Notes: a model not told the origin generated them from the sequence alone. DNA of 64,000 bases from Enterobacter sp. 638 (GCF_000016325.1 NC_009436.1:3410001-3474000); one strand, 5' to 3'. Positions 43,975-54,165 are shown, numbered from the stretch's first letter. Translations and numbers: made by a program.

Positions 43975-44106
43975 TGGTGCATCCGGGAGGATTACTCGGC
44001 TGCGCCTCACCCTTCTGGCCGCTGCCAAAGCAACGTTATCTTCCTTGGTACTCGCGATAATTTCGCGGACTACGAAATAACAGTGCCGCTGTTATCTCTA
44101 AGAAGA
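43975..44106 (-). repeat. tRNA-Arg operon repeat R2, starting with a 3' tRNA remnant
   Basis: It contains 19 nt identical to the tRNA-Arg 3' end with CCA (43975-43993) and then the about 114-bp sequence shared with R1; measured from the same tRNA base, both units are 129 bp. It sits between the first and second Arg tRNA. The 19-nt remnant has the same size as in the RtT repeats of the E. coli tyrT operon. Confidence 0.7.
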
Positions 44107-44183
44107 TGGTGCATCCGGGAGGATTCGAACCTCCGACCGCTCGGTTCGTAGCCGAGTACTCTATCCAGCTGAGCTACGGATGC
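44107..44183 (-). tRNA. tRNA-Arg (anticodon ACG)
   Basis: 77 nt including CCA. It is the first Arg tRNA of the operon, 4 bp after tRNA-Ser, and is cotranscribed with serV. Confidence 0.97.
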
Positions 44184-44187
44184 AAAA

Positions 44188-44280
44188 TGGCGGTGAGGCG
44201 GGGATTCGAACCCCGGATGCAGCTTTTGACCGCATACTCCCTTAGCAGGGGAGCGCCTTCAGCCTCTCGGCCACCTCACC
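44188..44280 (-). tRNA. serV: tRNA-Ser (anticodon GCU)
   Basis: 93 nt with encoded CCA and a long variable arm. The acceptor is GGTGAGG/CCTCACC and the anticodon GCU reads AGC/U. It is the promoter-proximal gene of the serV-arg operon, as in E. coli. Confidence 0.96.
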
Positions 44281-44338
44281 ACACAACGCCTCTTGCGAGT
44301 GCTTCGCAGAACTTGTTAAGAGCTCTTCGTCGCTGCGT

Positions 44339-44373
44339 GGCGCATATATTACTTTCTGGGACTTATAAGTCAA
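44339..44373 (-). promoter_or_regulatory. Stable-RNA promoter of the serV-arg tRNA operon
   Basis: On the minus strand, TTGACT (44373-44368), a 16-bp spacer and TAATAT (44351-44346) are followed by the GC-rich discriminator GCGCC. That discriminator is the mark of stringently controlled tRNA/rRNA promoters. An A/T-rich UP-like stretch (AAAATTGT) precedes the -35. The rest of 44281-44622 holds no gene. Confidence 0.75.
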
Positions 44374-44591
44374 ACAATTTTCCACAGACATTTATCGTTT
44401 GCACAAATCACAGGCAATTCGCATGCAAAAACCACAAAGAGGGTGTTTTATAAGCGGATTTTACACACGTTAAAGCAGCCTTCTGCAGGGGAAGAGACAG
44501 ATTTTGGATGAGATAAGATTCCGGAGATCGTGAAAAGTTGAGCGAATGAAATAGAACGGTAACTTTATGCAGGAACAATAGTGAGAGGGTT

Positions 44592-44615
44592 GCGTCTCGC
44601 CGGAAAGCGAGACGC
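44592..44615 (-). terminator. Hairpin downstream of csrA
   Basis: Perfect 9-bp stem GCGTCTCGC/GCGAGACGC with a 6-base loop, 8 bp after the csrA stop. It is probably the 3' end of the csrA message; the T-run is poor. Confidence 0.6.
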
Positions 44616-44622
44616 GATAATA

Positions 44623-44808
44623 TCAGTAACTGGACTGCTGGGATTTTTCAGCCTGGATACGCTGGTAGATCTCTTCACGATGGACAGAGACTTCTTTAGG
44701 GGCATTCACACCAATACGAACCTGGTTACCCTTTACCCCTAGAACTGTCACGGTGACCTCATCCCCAATCATGAGGGTCTCACCAACTCGACGAGTCAGA
44801 ATCAGCAT
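44623..44808 (-). CDS. csrA: Carbon storage regulator CsrA
   Basis: A 61-residue RNA-binding dimer. [18 protein letters not shown] contains the RNA-contacting strand with Leu4/Arg6, and [10 protein letters not shown] carries Arg44. The sequence matches E. coli CsrA almost throughout. It binds GGA motifs in 5' leaders to repress or stabilise messages of carbon storage, motility and biofilm genes. The 241-bp gap to alaS carries its promoters. Confidence 0.98.
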
Positions 44809-45049
44809 TCTTTGCTCCTTGAAAGATTAAAAGAGTCGGGTCTCTTGTATCCCGGCATTATCCATCATATAACGCCAAAAAGTAAGCGATGACAAACACG
44901 TAAAGTGTAAGCAGTCACGGCATCACATTCTGTTAAACGTAAGTTTAGCCGATATACACAAACTCAACCTGACTTTATCATTGTCGATAGCGTAGTAACC
45001 AATACGCCATAACCGCGAGGTCATGGCGTCTGTTTACGCTTTGTAATTA

Positions 45050-47677
45050 TTACAGTTTAGCGCTTACCCAGCTTTCAACGCTGGCCAATGCCGCTGGAAG
45101 TGCCGCTGCATCCGTACCACCGGCTTGCGCCATGTCCGGACGACCGCCACCTTTGCCGCCGACCTGCTGAGCGACCATACCAATCAATTCCCCTGCTTTC
45201 ACACGGTCGGTCACATCCTTAGAGACGCCCGCAATCAGAGAAACCTTACCGTCGACCGCTGTCGCCAGAACGATAATTGTCGAACCGAGCTGGTTCTTCA
45301 GATCATCAACCATGGTACGAAGCATCTTAGGTTCAACACCTGCCAGTTCACTGACCAGCAGTTTAACACCTTTAATATCAACCGCTTTGCTAGAGAGATT
45401 CGCGCTTTCCTGAACGGCTGCTTGCTCTTTGAGCTGCTGCAGTTCTTTTTCGAGCTGGCGACTGCGTTCCAGCGCGCTACGCACTTTCTCACCCAGGTTG
45501 TGGCTGTCACCTTTCAACAGTTGAGCAATATCGTGCAACTGATCGCTTTCAGCATGCAGGCTGGCGATCGCGCCTTCACCTGTTACCGCTTCGATACGAC
45601 GCACACCCGCCGCTGTACCCGATTCGGATAGGATACGGAACAGGCCGATATCACCGGTACGGGAAGCGTGAGTTCCGCCGCAGAGTTCGGTAGAGAAATC
45701 ACCCATGCTCAGCACGCGAACGCGCTCATCATATTTCTCGCCAAACAGCGCCATTGCGCCTTTGGCTCTGGCCGCCTCGAGATCCATGATGTTGGTTTCG
45801 ATAGGCAGGTTACGACGGATCTGCGCGTTAACCATATCTTCAACCGCACGGATTTCAGACGGTTTCATCGCTTCAAAATGAGAGAAGTCGAAACGCAGGA
45901 TTTTGTCGTTGACCAGAGACCCTTTCTGCGCAACATGCGTTCCCAGAACGTCACGCAGTGCAGCGTGCATCAGGTGCGTTGCAGAGTGATTCAGACGAAT
46001 ACGTTCGCGACGTGCTTCGTCGACTTCTGCCTGAACGCCCTCACCGACTTTCAGAGAACCGGAAGCAAGTTTGCCGATATGACCAATTGCCTGACCGTAT
46101 TTCTGGGTGTCGCTGACAGCGAAGCTAAAGCCGTTCCCTTTCAGTTCGCCTTTATCGCCGACCTGACCACCGGATTCCGCATAGAATGGGGTTTTGTCGA
46201 GAACGACAACCGCATCCTGGCCTGCGCTAATGCTGTCTACGGCTTTGCCGTCGACAAACAGGGCGGTGACTTTCGCGTTTAATTCCAGGCGATCGTAACC
46301 CTGGAATTCAGATGCGCTGTCCACACGGATCATCGCATTGTAATCCGCACCAAAACCACTGGATTCACGCGCACGACGGCGCTGTTCTTCCATCGCAGCT
46401 TCAAAGCCCGCTTCGTCCACCTTGATGTTGCGCTCGCGGCAAACGTCAGCCGTCAGGTCAACCGGGAAGCCATAGGTGTCGTACAGACGGAATGCGGTTT
46501 CGCCATCCAGCGTATCGCCAGTCAACTGAGAAAGTTCTTCGTCCAGCAGCGCCAGACCGCGCTCCAGGGTGCGAGCGAACTGTTCTTCTTCTGTTTTCAG
46601 GACCTGCTCAACTTGCGATTGCTGACGTTTCAGCTCTTCGCCTGCATCGCCCATGACACCAACCAGTGGACCCACGAGTTTATAGAAGAAGGTGTCTTTC
46701 GCGCCCAGCATGTTGCCATGACGAACAGCACGACGAATGATACGACGCAGCACATAACCACGGTTTTCATTCGACGGAATCACGCCATCAGCAATCAGGA
46801 ACGCACAAGAACGAATGTGGTCTGCGATAACGCGCAGAGATTTATTGCTCAGATCGGTAGCGCCGGTCACTTCAGCAACAGACTTAATCAGCGTGCTGAA
46901 CAGATCGATATCGTAGTTGGAGTTAACGTGTTGCAGAACAGCGGCAATACGTTCCAGACCCATACCCGTATCAACGGACGGTTTTGGCAGTGGCTCCATC
47001 GTGCCGTCAATCTGACGGTTGAACTGCATGAAGACGATATTCCAGATCTCAATATAGCGATCGCCGTCTTCTTCTGCTGTTCCTGGGGGTCCACCCCAGA
47101 TGTGGTCGCCGTGATCGTAGAAGATCTCGGTGCACGGACCGCAAGGACCGGTATCACCCATCTGCCAGAAATTATCTGACGCGTAGGGCGCGCCTTTGTT
47201 ATCACCGATACGAATAATACGCTCACGCGGGATGCCGACTTCTTTCTCCCAGATTTCGTAAGCTTCGTCGTCGGTTTCATAAACGGTAACCCACAGACGC
47301 TCTTTCGGCAGGTTGAACCAGTTTTCACCGGTCAGCAATTCCCATGCGTATTGGATAGCGTCGTGTTTGAAATAGTCGCCGAAGCTGAAGTTACCCAGCA
47401 TCTCGAAGAAAGTGTGGTGACGTGCGGTGTAGCCGACGTTTTCCAGATCGTTATGTTTACCGCCCGCACGTACGCAACGCTGTGAGGTTGTCGCACGGGA
47501 ATAATTACGCTTATCGAGACCAAGGAATACATCCTTGAACTGGTTCATCCCGGCGTTGGTAAACAGCAGAGTCGGGTCATTGTTCGGTACCAGGGAGCTG
47601 CTGGCAACTACCTGGTGTCCCTTACTATGGAAAAAATCGAGAAACGCCTGACGGATCTCAGCGGTGCTCTTGCTCAT
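45050..47677 (-). CDS. alaS: Alanyl-tRNA synthetase AlaS
   Basis: An 875-residue class II synthetase. It has a catalytic domain with [14 protein letters not shown] (motif 1 area) and an editing domain with zinc ligands in [11 protein letters not shown] (near residue 564) and [11 protein letters not shown] (near residue 666). The C-terminal coiled coil and the Gly-rich C-Ala domain ([15 protein letters not shown]) follow. It is one residue shorter than E. coli AlaS. It charges tRNA-Ala and edits Ser/Gly. Confidence 0.97.
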   Translation of the reverse strand: MSKSTAEIRQAFLDFFHSKGHQVVASSSLVPNNDPTLLFTNAGMNQFKDVFLGLDKRNYSRATTSQRCVRAGGKHNDLENVGYTARHHTFFEMLGNFSFGDYFKHDAIQYAWELLTGENWFNLPKERLWVTVYETDDEAYEIWEKEVGIPRERIIRIGDNKGAPYASDNFWQMGDTGPCGPCTEIFYDHGDHIWGGPPGTAEEDGDRYIEIWNIVFMQFNRQIDGTMEPLPKPSVDTGMGLERIAAVLQHVNSNYDIDLFSTLIKSVAEVTGATDLSNKSLRVIADHIRSCAFLIADGVIPSNENRGYVLRRIIRRAVRHGNMLGAKDTFFYKLVGPLVGVMGDAGEELKRQQSQVEQVLKTEEEQFARTLERGLALLDEELSQLTGDTLDGETAFRLYDTYGFPVDLTADVCRERNIKVDEAGFEAAMEEQRRRARESSGFGADYNAMIRVDSASEFQGYDRLELNAKVTALFVDGKAVDSISAGQDAVVVLDKTPFYAESGGQVGDKGELKGNGFSFAVSDTQKYGQAIGHIGKLASGSLKVGEGVQAEVDEARRERIRLNHSATHLMHAALRDVLGTHVAQKGSLVNDKILRFDFSHFEAMKPSEIRAVEDMVNAQIRRNLPIETNIMDLEAARAKGAMALFGEKYDERVRVLSMGDFSTELCGGTHASRTGDIGLFRILSESGTAAGVRRIEAVTGEGAIASLHAESDQLHDIAQLLKGDSHNLGEKVRSALERSRQLEKELQQLKEQAAVQESANLSSKAVDIKGVKLLVSELAGVEPKMLRTMVDDLKNQLGSTIIVLATAVDGKVSLIAGVSKDVTDRVKAGELIGMVAQQVGGKGGGRPDMAQAGGTDAAALPAALASVESWVSAKL

Positions 47678-47808
47678 AATTATCCTGAAATCAAGCTAAC
47701 GAAATGTCGCAGCCAGCCTGTTCCTGTTGAAGATTGGATGGGCCAGCTACTGGAAAAAGTGGGAATAAGATAAGTTTTCTTTGGAGGGAAGTAAAATGCA
47801 GCATGCGT

Positions 47809-48309
47809 TCAATCAGTAAAATTACGCCATATCGCCTGAATATCTTCCATCAGGTAGCCACGATAGAGTAAGAAACGCTGGATTTTTACTTTTTCTGAAA
47901 ATTCACTCGGCAAAGGTTCACCGTACTTACGAACGGCCTGATCCCTCGCCAGTTCACCCCAGTCTATATCGCATTCACGCATCGCCTGTTCTGTTGCGTC
48001 GCGTGCGATCCCTTTCTGATTAAGTTCCTGACGGATGCGTGCGGGACCGTAACCTTTACGGCTCCGGCTGGCGATAAAGCGCGTCACAAAACGGGTGTCA
48101 TCAAGGTAGCTGTGCTCATAGCACCAGGCGATCACGCGGTCATAGTCTTCCTCGGTTGCATCAATCGCTTCCGGGCCATTTTTACCTATGACGGGGGCGG
48201 CTAGTTTGCGTCGCAGTTCTTGTTCACTGTGATCGCGTACGCCCAGAATTCGTACGGCACGGTCTAATAAACGGGCGTATGCAGGACGACGCGGTTTCGA
48301 TTCACTCAT
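47809..48309 (-). CDS. recX: RecA regulatory protein RecX
   Basis: A 166-residue, all-helical protein of three tandem three-helix repeats. It has [16 protein letters not shown] at the N-terminus, [20 protein letters not shown] (about residues 78-97) in the middle and [16 protein letters not shown] at the end. It caps RecA filaments and inhibits RecA. ATG 48309 gives the E. coli length. It is expressed by read-through of the recA terminator. Confidence 0.95.
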
Positions 48310-48334
48310 ATAAAACCTGCTGTATGACAAATGC

Positions 48335-48366
48335 AAAAAGGGCCGCAATCGCAGCCCTTGTTTTTA
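48335..48366 (-). terminator. recA terminator (partial, allows recX read-through)
   Basis: On the minus strand, AAGGGCTGC-GATT-GCGGCCCTT is followed by TTTGCATTTG, 11 bp after the recA stop. The same arrangement gives low recX levels in E. coli. Confidence 0.8.
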
Positions 48367-48376
48367 CACCAGATGA

Positions 48377-49504
<1,128 letters not shown>

Positions 49505-49507
49505 TTA

Positions 49508-49527
49508 TACTGTATAGTCATACAGTA
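49508..49527 (-). promoter_or_regulatory. LexA (SOS) box and promoter of recA
   Basis: TACTGTATGACTATACAGTA on the minus strand is a perfect-arm SOS box (CTGTAT-N4-ATACAG). The preceding TTGATA acts as -35 and the overlapping TATAAT as -10, as in E. coli recA. Confidence 0.95.
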
Positions 49528-50025
49528 TCAAGTGTTTTGTAGAAATTGTTGCCAGAGCGTTTTTAACGCGTATTCCGTTGCCTGGCGCCGCACACTTTCG
49601 CGATCGCCGCTGAAGCACTCCCGGCGGGTGATTCCCTGACCTTGCGCCGTAGCGAAACCAAACCAGACAGTGCCAACGGGTTTCACGTCGCTACCGCCAT
49701 CGGGTCCGGCAATACCGCTGACAGAAATCGCAAAATCCGCCTGCGCGGCTTTAAGCGCCCCGATTGCCATTTCAACCACCACCGGCTCGCTCACCGCGCC
49801 GTGTTGTTCAAGGGTCGGTTCACGCACCCCAATCATCTGGGCTTTGGCTTCGTTGCTGTAGGTCACAAAGCCGCGTTCGAACCATGCGGAGCTGCCCGCG
49901 ATATCCGTAATCACTTTTGCTACCCATCCGCCAGTACAGGATTCCGCCGTTGTCAGCGTAGCGCCACGCTGCTTCAACGCCAGCCCTACCACTTCGCTCA
50001 GTTGCATCAATTCATGGTCAGTCAT
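49528..50025 (-). CDS. pncC: Nicotinamide-nucleotide amidohydrolase PncC
   Basis: A 165-residue CinA-C enzyme that deamidates NMN to NaMN in the pyridine-nucleotide cycle. It has TTAESCTGGWVAKVI (residues 25-39) with the catalytic Ser, FVTYSNEAKAQMIGV and SGIAGPDGG (near residue 105). ATG 50025 gives the E. coli length; the adjacent ATG at 50028 is equally possible. Position next to recA is conserved. The paralogue at 4.9-5.4 kb is more divergent. Confidence 0.94.
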   Translation of the reverse strand: MTDHELMQLSEVVGLALKQRGATLTTAESCTGGWVAKVITDIAGSSAWFERGFVTYSNEAKAQMIGVREPTLEQHGAVSEPVVVEMAIGALKAAQADFAISVSGIAGPDGGSDVKPVGTVWFGFATAQGQGITRRECFSGDRESVRRQATEYALKTLWQQFLQNT

Positions 50026-50121
50026 CATCGCTTTCGGCTCCTGAAAAACATGCAGCACAATGTAGCACTTTCTCGTGAGATAGGGAGATGAGGTTCAGGT
50101 TTTACGAGGAGGCTTCAGAAA

Positions 50122-50150
50122 AAGCCGATGCGATGGCATCGGCTTAAAAA
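50122..50150 (-). terminator. Terminator of the zinc ABC operon
   Basis: On the minus strand, AAGCCGATGC-CATC-GCATCGGCTT is followed by TTTCTG, 11 bp past the binding-protein stop. It is a strong intrinsic terminator. Confidence 0.85.
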
Positions 50151-50155
50151 GAGAA

Positions 50156-51034
50156 TTACTTCATGCTATCCGCAATCGTTTTGACGTTATGGCGAAAGGC
50201 TTTGACGTAGGTATCCGCCACGCCACCTTTGGCCGACAGCGCCTCAGGGTAAAGCTCTCCGCCTGGCTGTGCGCCCGTTGCAGTGGCAATTTGTTTTACC
50301 AGACGCGGATCGAGCTGGTTTTCCATAAACCAGGTCTTCACGCCGTCTGCCTTAATTTGATCGATGATTGCGGCCACCTGCGCAGCGTTCGCCTCGCTCT
50401 CGGAAGAAAGCCCCTGCGGAGCAATAAAGTTCACCCCGTAAGCACGGCTAAAATAGCCGAACGCATCATGGCTGGTCAGCACTTTGCGTTTTTGCTGGGG
50501 AATCTGACTAAACTGCGTTTTTGCCCAGCTATCTAGCTGCGTTAACTGAGCGATATACGCCTGACCAGAAGCCTCCAGCGCCGCTTTATCTTGCGGATCG
50601 GCTTGCACCAGACCTGCGAGAATATTTTGCGCATACAACGCACCGTTAGCCGCACTATTCCAGGCGTGAGGGTCGGTGACACTTTTGCCCTCCTCTTCTA
50701 AGGTGTGGGTTTTGACTCCAGAAGAAGCCACCACCAGCGTCCCTTTAAACCCTGACGCTTTGACCAGCCGGTCGAGCCAACCTTCCAGCCCCAAACCGTT
50801 CACCACCACCACATCTGCCTTACTCAGCGCCGCACTGTCTTTTGGTGAGGGCTCAAAGGTATGTGGATCGCCATCCGGGCCAACCAGCGTCGTCACACTC
50901 ACATGCTTGCCGCCCACTTCCTGCGTAATGTCGCCGAGAATCGAAAAACTCGTCACCACATTCAGTGTCTTAGCCAGCGCGCTCTGCGTCATGAACCCCA
51001 GCAACAGCGCAATCATTACCCCTGTACGTTTCAT
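50156..51034 (-). CDS. Zinc/manganese ABC importer, periplasmic binding protein (ZnuA/SitA family)
   Basis: A 292-residue cluster A-I binding protein with signal peptide MKRTGVMIALLLGFMTQSALA. Metal ligands are His in GDPHTFEPSP (near residue 60), His in TDPHAWNS (near residue 123) and His in LTSHDAFGYF (near residue 186). In place of the usual terminal Asp (SDALS) it reads PEALS, so the fourth ligand may be Glu. It lacks the long His-rich loop of ZnuA. It is the last gene of the operon, 2 bp after the permease gene. The Zur-like operator upstream favours zinc; manganese is the alternative. Confidence 0.85.
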   Translation of the reverse strand: MKRTGVMIALLLGFMTQSALAKTLNVVTSFSILGDITQEVGGKHVSVTTLVGPDGDPHTFEPSPKDSAALSKADVVVVNGLGLEGWLDRLVKASGFKGTLVVASSGVKTHTLEEEGKSVTDPHAWNSAANGALYAQNILAGLVQADPQDKAALEASGQAYIAQLTQLDSWAKTQFSQIPQQKRKVLTSHDAFGYFSRAYGVNFIAPQGLSSESEANAAQVAAIIDQIKADGVKTWFMENQLDPRLVKQIATATGAQPGGELYPEALSAKGGVADTYVKAFRHNVKTIADSMK

Positions 51035-51036
51035 CT

Positions 51037-51900
51037 TCACTTCCCCTTGCGTTGAAAAAGCGCACGCAGATTGCTGCGCGAGCCAAATAAAACGGAAAAA
51101 ATAAATAATGCGCTGGCGGTCAATACGATAGATGGCCCGGCAGGCAAACTGACCGCCCACGACAGGCTCAGCCCAAGCCAGGCACAAAAAATCCCGCTGA
51201 TGCCCGCCATGAGTAACAGCCCCGGCAATGTTCGCATCCAGCAGCGTGCAGCAACGGCGGGCAGCATCATTAGCCCCACCGCCATCAGCGTGCCAAGTAC
51301 CTGAAATCCGGCGACGAGGTTAAGCACCAGCAAGGCAAGAAACAGCCCATGTAACAGTCCGGGCAACACGCGAGAATTAACCTGCAGCCAGGCGGTATCG
51401 AATGCTTCGGTGACCAGCCCGCGATAGAAAATCGCCAGCATCAATAAGGTGAATATGCAGACGCCCGCCACAAAGAGCGCCGCGTCGTTATCGACCGCCA
51501 GAATGGAGCCAAAAAGCAGGTGCAAGAGATCGACATTAGAACCACGAAGCGAAACCAGCGTGACGCCCAGCGCCAGCGAGCCAAGGTATAGCCCTGCAAA
51601 GCTGGCATCCTCTTTTAGCGGCGTGCGACGACTGACCAAACCGGCAATCAGCGCAACGATAATTCCGGCAATAAACCCACCCACGCTCATCGCCAGCAAT
51701 GACATCCCGCTGAGCAAATACCCCACTGCGACACCGGGTAAAATGGCGTGCGACAAGGCGTCGCCCATCAGACTCATACGGCGGAGCAGTAAAAAAACGC
51801 CCAGCATCGTGGTACTCACAGAAAGTGCCAGGCACACCACCAACGCACGACGCATAAATCCGTATTCAATAAATGGCTGGAAAAAAAGATGCCAGATCAT
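51037..51900 (-). CDS. Zinc/manganese ABC importer permease (ZnuB/SitC family)
   Basis: A 287-residue ABC-3-family permease with about eight spans. It has MSLMGDALSHAILPGVAVGYLLSG-type segment (shown here as MSLMGDALSHAILPG near residue 41) and FDTAWLQVNSRVLPGLLH. I start at ATG 51900 (MIWHLFFQPF), which overlaps the ATPase stop by 4 bp. It forms the membrane channel of the importer. Confidence 0.87.
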   Translation of the reverse strand: MIWHLFFQPFIEYGFMRRALVVCLALSVSTTMLGVFLLLRRMSLMGDALSHAILPGVAVGYLLSGMSLLAMSVGGFIAGIIVALIAGLVSRRTPLKEDASFAGLYLGSLALGVTLVSLRGSNVDLLHLLFGSILAVDNDAALFVAGVCIFTLLMLAIFYRGLVTEAFDTAWLQVNSRVLPGLLHGLFLALLVLNLVAGFQVLGTLMAVGLMMLPAVAARCWMRTLPGLLLMAGISGIFCAWLGLSLSWAVSLPAGPSIVLTASALFIFSVLFGSRSNLRALFQRKGK

Positions 51901-52550
51901 GCCACCCTCGCGCGCACGGTTGCCCAACAAGGCGTGCTGGTATCAAGTCGCAGCGACTGGGGGAAATGGCGCGCCACGCGCTCGCTGTCATGCAACACCG
52001 CCAGGACGGTTTGCCCTTGCAAATACATATCCAGCATCAATTCCATTAGCACGTTACAGGTGGTTTCATCCACGCCAGTGAAAGGCTCATCAAGCATCAC
52101 CAGCGGCGCGTTCTGCACCAGCACTCGGGCAAAGAGCATGCGCTGGAACTGACCACCGGAGAGTTCATCAATCGTCGAAGCAGCCAGCGCCTGCAGCCCA
52201 ACCCGCTCAAGCGCGCTGGCGATACGCAAACGCGTTTTACGCTGCAACCCCGACAATAAAGAGATGCCAGGCCAGCAGCCCATACTCACCACATCCTGAA
52301 CGGTCAGGGGAAATTGCGCTTCCAGCGAGTGGCGCTGCGCCAGCCAGCCGATAACCGGACGTTTTTCCGGCCAGCGAAATGCGCCGCTCACCGGAGGAAT
52401 AAACCCCACGAGCGTTTTCAGCAGCGTCGATTTCCCGCAGCCATTCGCGCCGACAATCGCCGTCATACTGCCGCGCTCAATGACGCCATTCAGCGCCTGA
52501 GTGACTGGCTGGCCGTCATATCCGGCCACCAGATTTTGTAGCTCAATCAT
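51897..52550 (-). CDS. Zinc/manganese ABC importer ATPase (ZnuC/SitB family)
   Basis: A 217-residue ATPase with Walker A GANGCGKST (near residues 34-42), signature ELSGGQFQRM (near residue 129) and Walker B PLVMLDEPFTGVD (near residue 152). It is shorter than ZnuC (251) because it lacks the C-terminal extension. Its ATG overlaps the stop of a 35-codon upstream frame (ATGA), suggesting translational coupling. Confidence 0.88.
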   Translation of the reverse strand: MIELQNLVAGYDGQPVTQALNGVIERGSMTAIVGANGCGKSTLLKTLVGFIPPVSGAFRWPEKRPVIGWLAQRHSLEAQFPLTVQDVVSMGCWPGISLLSGLQRKTRLRIASALERVGLQALAASTIDELSGGQFQRMLFARVLVQNAPLVMLDEPFTGVDETTCNVLMELMLDMYLQGQTVLAVLHDSERVARHFPQSLRLDTSTPCWATVRARVA

Positions 52551-52654
52551 GGGAGGATCACCGCCCAGCGCACCGCCAAAGCGATAATCGCTATCAACCC
52601 GAACGCCATCAGGAGTCGCGCCAGCGCGGAAAGAGAGAGAAGTGAAATAGACAT
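52547..52654 (-). CDS. Predicted 35-residue single-span membrane peptide
   Basis: The frame MSISLLSLSALARLLMAFGL continues IAIIALAVRWAVILP and stops. It has one hydrophobic span (residues about 15-32) flanked by Arg residues. It lies between the Zur-like operator and the ATPase gene and overlaps the ATPase start by 4 bp (ATGA). The TTTTCGGTGTCAAT leader has only a weak GGTG site. Small coupled peptides such as KdpF or CydX stabilise membrane complexes; a similar role here is an inference. The frame could be only a translational leader. Confidence 0.5.
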   Translation of the reverse strand: MSISLLSLSALARLLMAFGLIAIIALAVRWAVILP

Positions 52655-52671
52655 ATTGACACCGAAAATAA

Positions 52672-52686
52672 TGTTATAACATAACA
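52672..52686. promoter_or_regulatory. Zur-box-like operator of the zinc ABC operon
   Basis: TGTTATAACATAACA matches the TGTTATANTATAACA core of enterobacterial Zur boxes at 13 of the 14 specified positions. It lies 18 bp upstream of the 35-codon frame, where the promoter of the operon should be. Repression by zinc-loaded Zur is inferred. Confidence 0.65.
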
Positions 52687-52809
52687 CTAATAAATTGCGG
52701 CGCAGATGTAAATGCAGAAGATGATGATGGAGTGTGGCGAAATGTTACCGCTGCCCTTCTTAGCGGTAGCGATAAAGATGAGGCGCTAAGTATCAAACAA
52801 CGACCTGAT

Positions 52810-52844
52810 GATTTGCCGGAGATGAAACCCTGCTCCGGCAAATC
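52810..52844 (-). terminator. Hairpin downstream of mltB
   Basis: Perfect 12-bp stem GATTTGCCGGAG/CTCCGGCAAATC with an 11-base loop, 18 bp after the mltB stop. It isolates mltB from the zinc operon; the T-run is weak. Confidence 0.65.
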
Positions 52845-52861
52845 ATTCAGCGGTGAGAAAC

Positions 52862-53962
52862 TTACTGACTAAATGGAGACGCCGCAGGCACACGCGCCAG
52901 CGCAACCGCCTGACCCAGCTGCCACACCGCCATCGCGTAGTGCGTGCTGTGGTTGTAGCGGGTAATCGCGTAGAAATTCGGCAACCCGTACCAATATTGA
53001 TAACCCGTACCAATATCCAGACGCAACAAACTCACCTGCTGATTATTATTCAGCGGCTGCATCGGCGTTAACCCGGCTGACGCCAGTTGCGCCACGCTGT
53101 ATTTGGTTTTGAAACCATTTTCCAGCCCAGGCGCCTGACCGTTGGCCTGCACAGCGACCGGCTCGCCTTTCACCCAGCCGTGTGCTTTGAAGTAATTCGC
53201 CACGCTACCGATGGCATCCACCGGATCCCACAGATTGATATGCCCGTCACCGTTAAAGTCCACGGCGTATTCTTTATAGGACGACGGCATAAACTGGCCG
53301 TAACCCATTGCGCCCGCGAATGAGCCTTTCAGATCCAGCGGATCGTCCTGCTCGTTGCGCGCCATCAGCAAGAAGGTTTCCAGCTCTGATGAGAAATATT
53401 CTGCGCGGCGCGGATAGTTAAAGGAGAGCGTCGCCAGCGCATCAAGAATGCGCGTTTTGCCCATCACGCGGCCCCAGCGGGTTTCCACGCCAATAATGCC
53501 GATGATGATTTCAGGCGGAACGCCGTAAACCTGCCATGCGCGGTTCAGCGCATCTTCATATTGATTCCAGAATGCCACGCCGTTTTGCACATTGTCCGGG
53601 GTGATGAACTGTTTACGATAGCGTAGCCACGCACCGTTCGGCCCTGTCGGCGCCTGCGCTGTTGGCGCTTGTCTGTCCATCAGGCGCAGCACGTAATCCA
53701 GACGTTTGGCCTGGGACAAAATTTCGTGCAGTTGCTGTCTATTAAAACCGTGCTTGCTCACCATCTTATCGATGAACTGTTCGGCCGCAGGGTTGTTGGC
53801 GAAATCACCACCCATCTGCATGACATTGTGCTGCGGCTCCAGCAGAAAACCGCCGGAGGGCGCGCCAGCCGTCTGTTGAACTTCCTCTGTTTTCGGTTTG
53901 CTGCTACAGGCAGCAAGCATAATCAGCGCGGGAATGAGCGCTGCGTAACGACGCTTGACCAT
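52862..53962 (-). CDS. mltB: Membrane-bound lytic transglycosylase B, MltB
   Basis: A 366-residue lipoprotein. The lipobox LAAC is at residues 15-18 after MVKRRYAALIPALIM. The catalytic Glu lies in GIIGVETRWGRVMG (near residue 160), with AMGYGQFMPSSYKEYA and DAIGSVANYFKAHGW following. It cleaves peptidoglycan glycan strands with 1,6-anhydro product formation at the outer membrane. It has a short C-terminal extension (PAASPFSQ) relative to E. coli. ATG 53962 gives the lipoprotein signal at the N-terminus. Confidence 0.94.
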   Translation of the reverse strand: MVKRRYAALIPALIMLAACSSKPKTEEVQQTAGAPSGGFLLEPQHNVMQMGGDFANNPAAEQFIDKMVSKHGFNRQQLHEILSQAKRLDYVLRLMDRQAPTAQAPTGPNGAWLRYRKQFITPDNVQNGVAFWNQYEDALNRAWQVYGVPPEIIIGIIGVETRWGRVMGKTRILDALATLSFNYPRRAEYFSSELETFLLMARNEQDDPLDLKGSFAGAMGYGQFMPSSYKEYAVDFNGDGHINLWDPVDAIGSVANYFKAHGWVKGEPVAVQANGQAPGLENGFKTKYSVAQLASAGLTPMQPLNNNQQVSLLRLDIGTGYQYWYGLPNFYAITRYNHSTHYAMAVWQLGQAVALARVPAASPFSQ

Positions 53963-54165
53963 GAGACATCCATTGAAAGAATTCGATAAGTGGCAAGTAT
54001 GGTAAAGCATCGGCGACACCTCAAGGAAGGAGTTCTGTGGCGAGAAGCAAAATCTTTGCGTATTGGGCAGGATCCCCACCAGGAGAATGCACTATTATGG
54101 GCGCAGCCACGTTTCTGTCGTTCTGCCAGGGCACGAAGCGCAAGGGATTATAATCGGAGATAAAA

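Noticed and set aside
43621..44183. Regular repeats that could suggest a CRISPR array
   Set aside because: The 77-bp repeats are complete tRNA-Arg genes with near-identical spacers; no cas genes.
43505..44453. Series of 70-115-codon plus-strand frames with repeated [14 protein letters not shown] starts
   Set aside because: They are translations of the antisense strand of the tRNA-Arg genes; this is a well-known false protein family.
43378..44622. Genomic island at the tRNA cluster
   Set aside because: No integrase, attachment-site duplication of full length or foreign genes; the 3' tRNA remnants belong to internal operon repeats.
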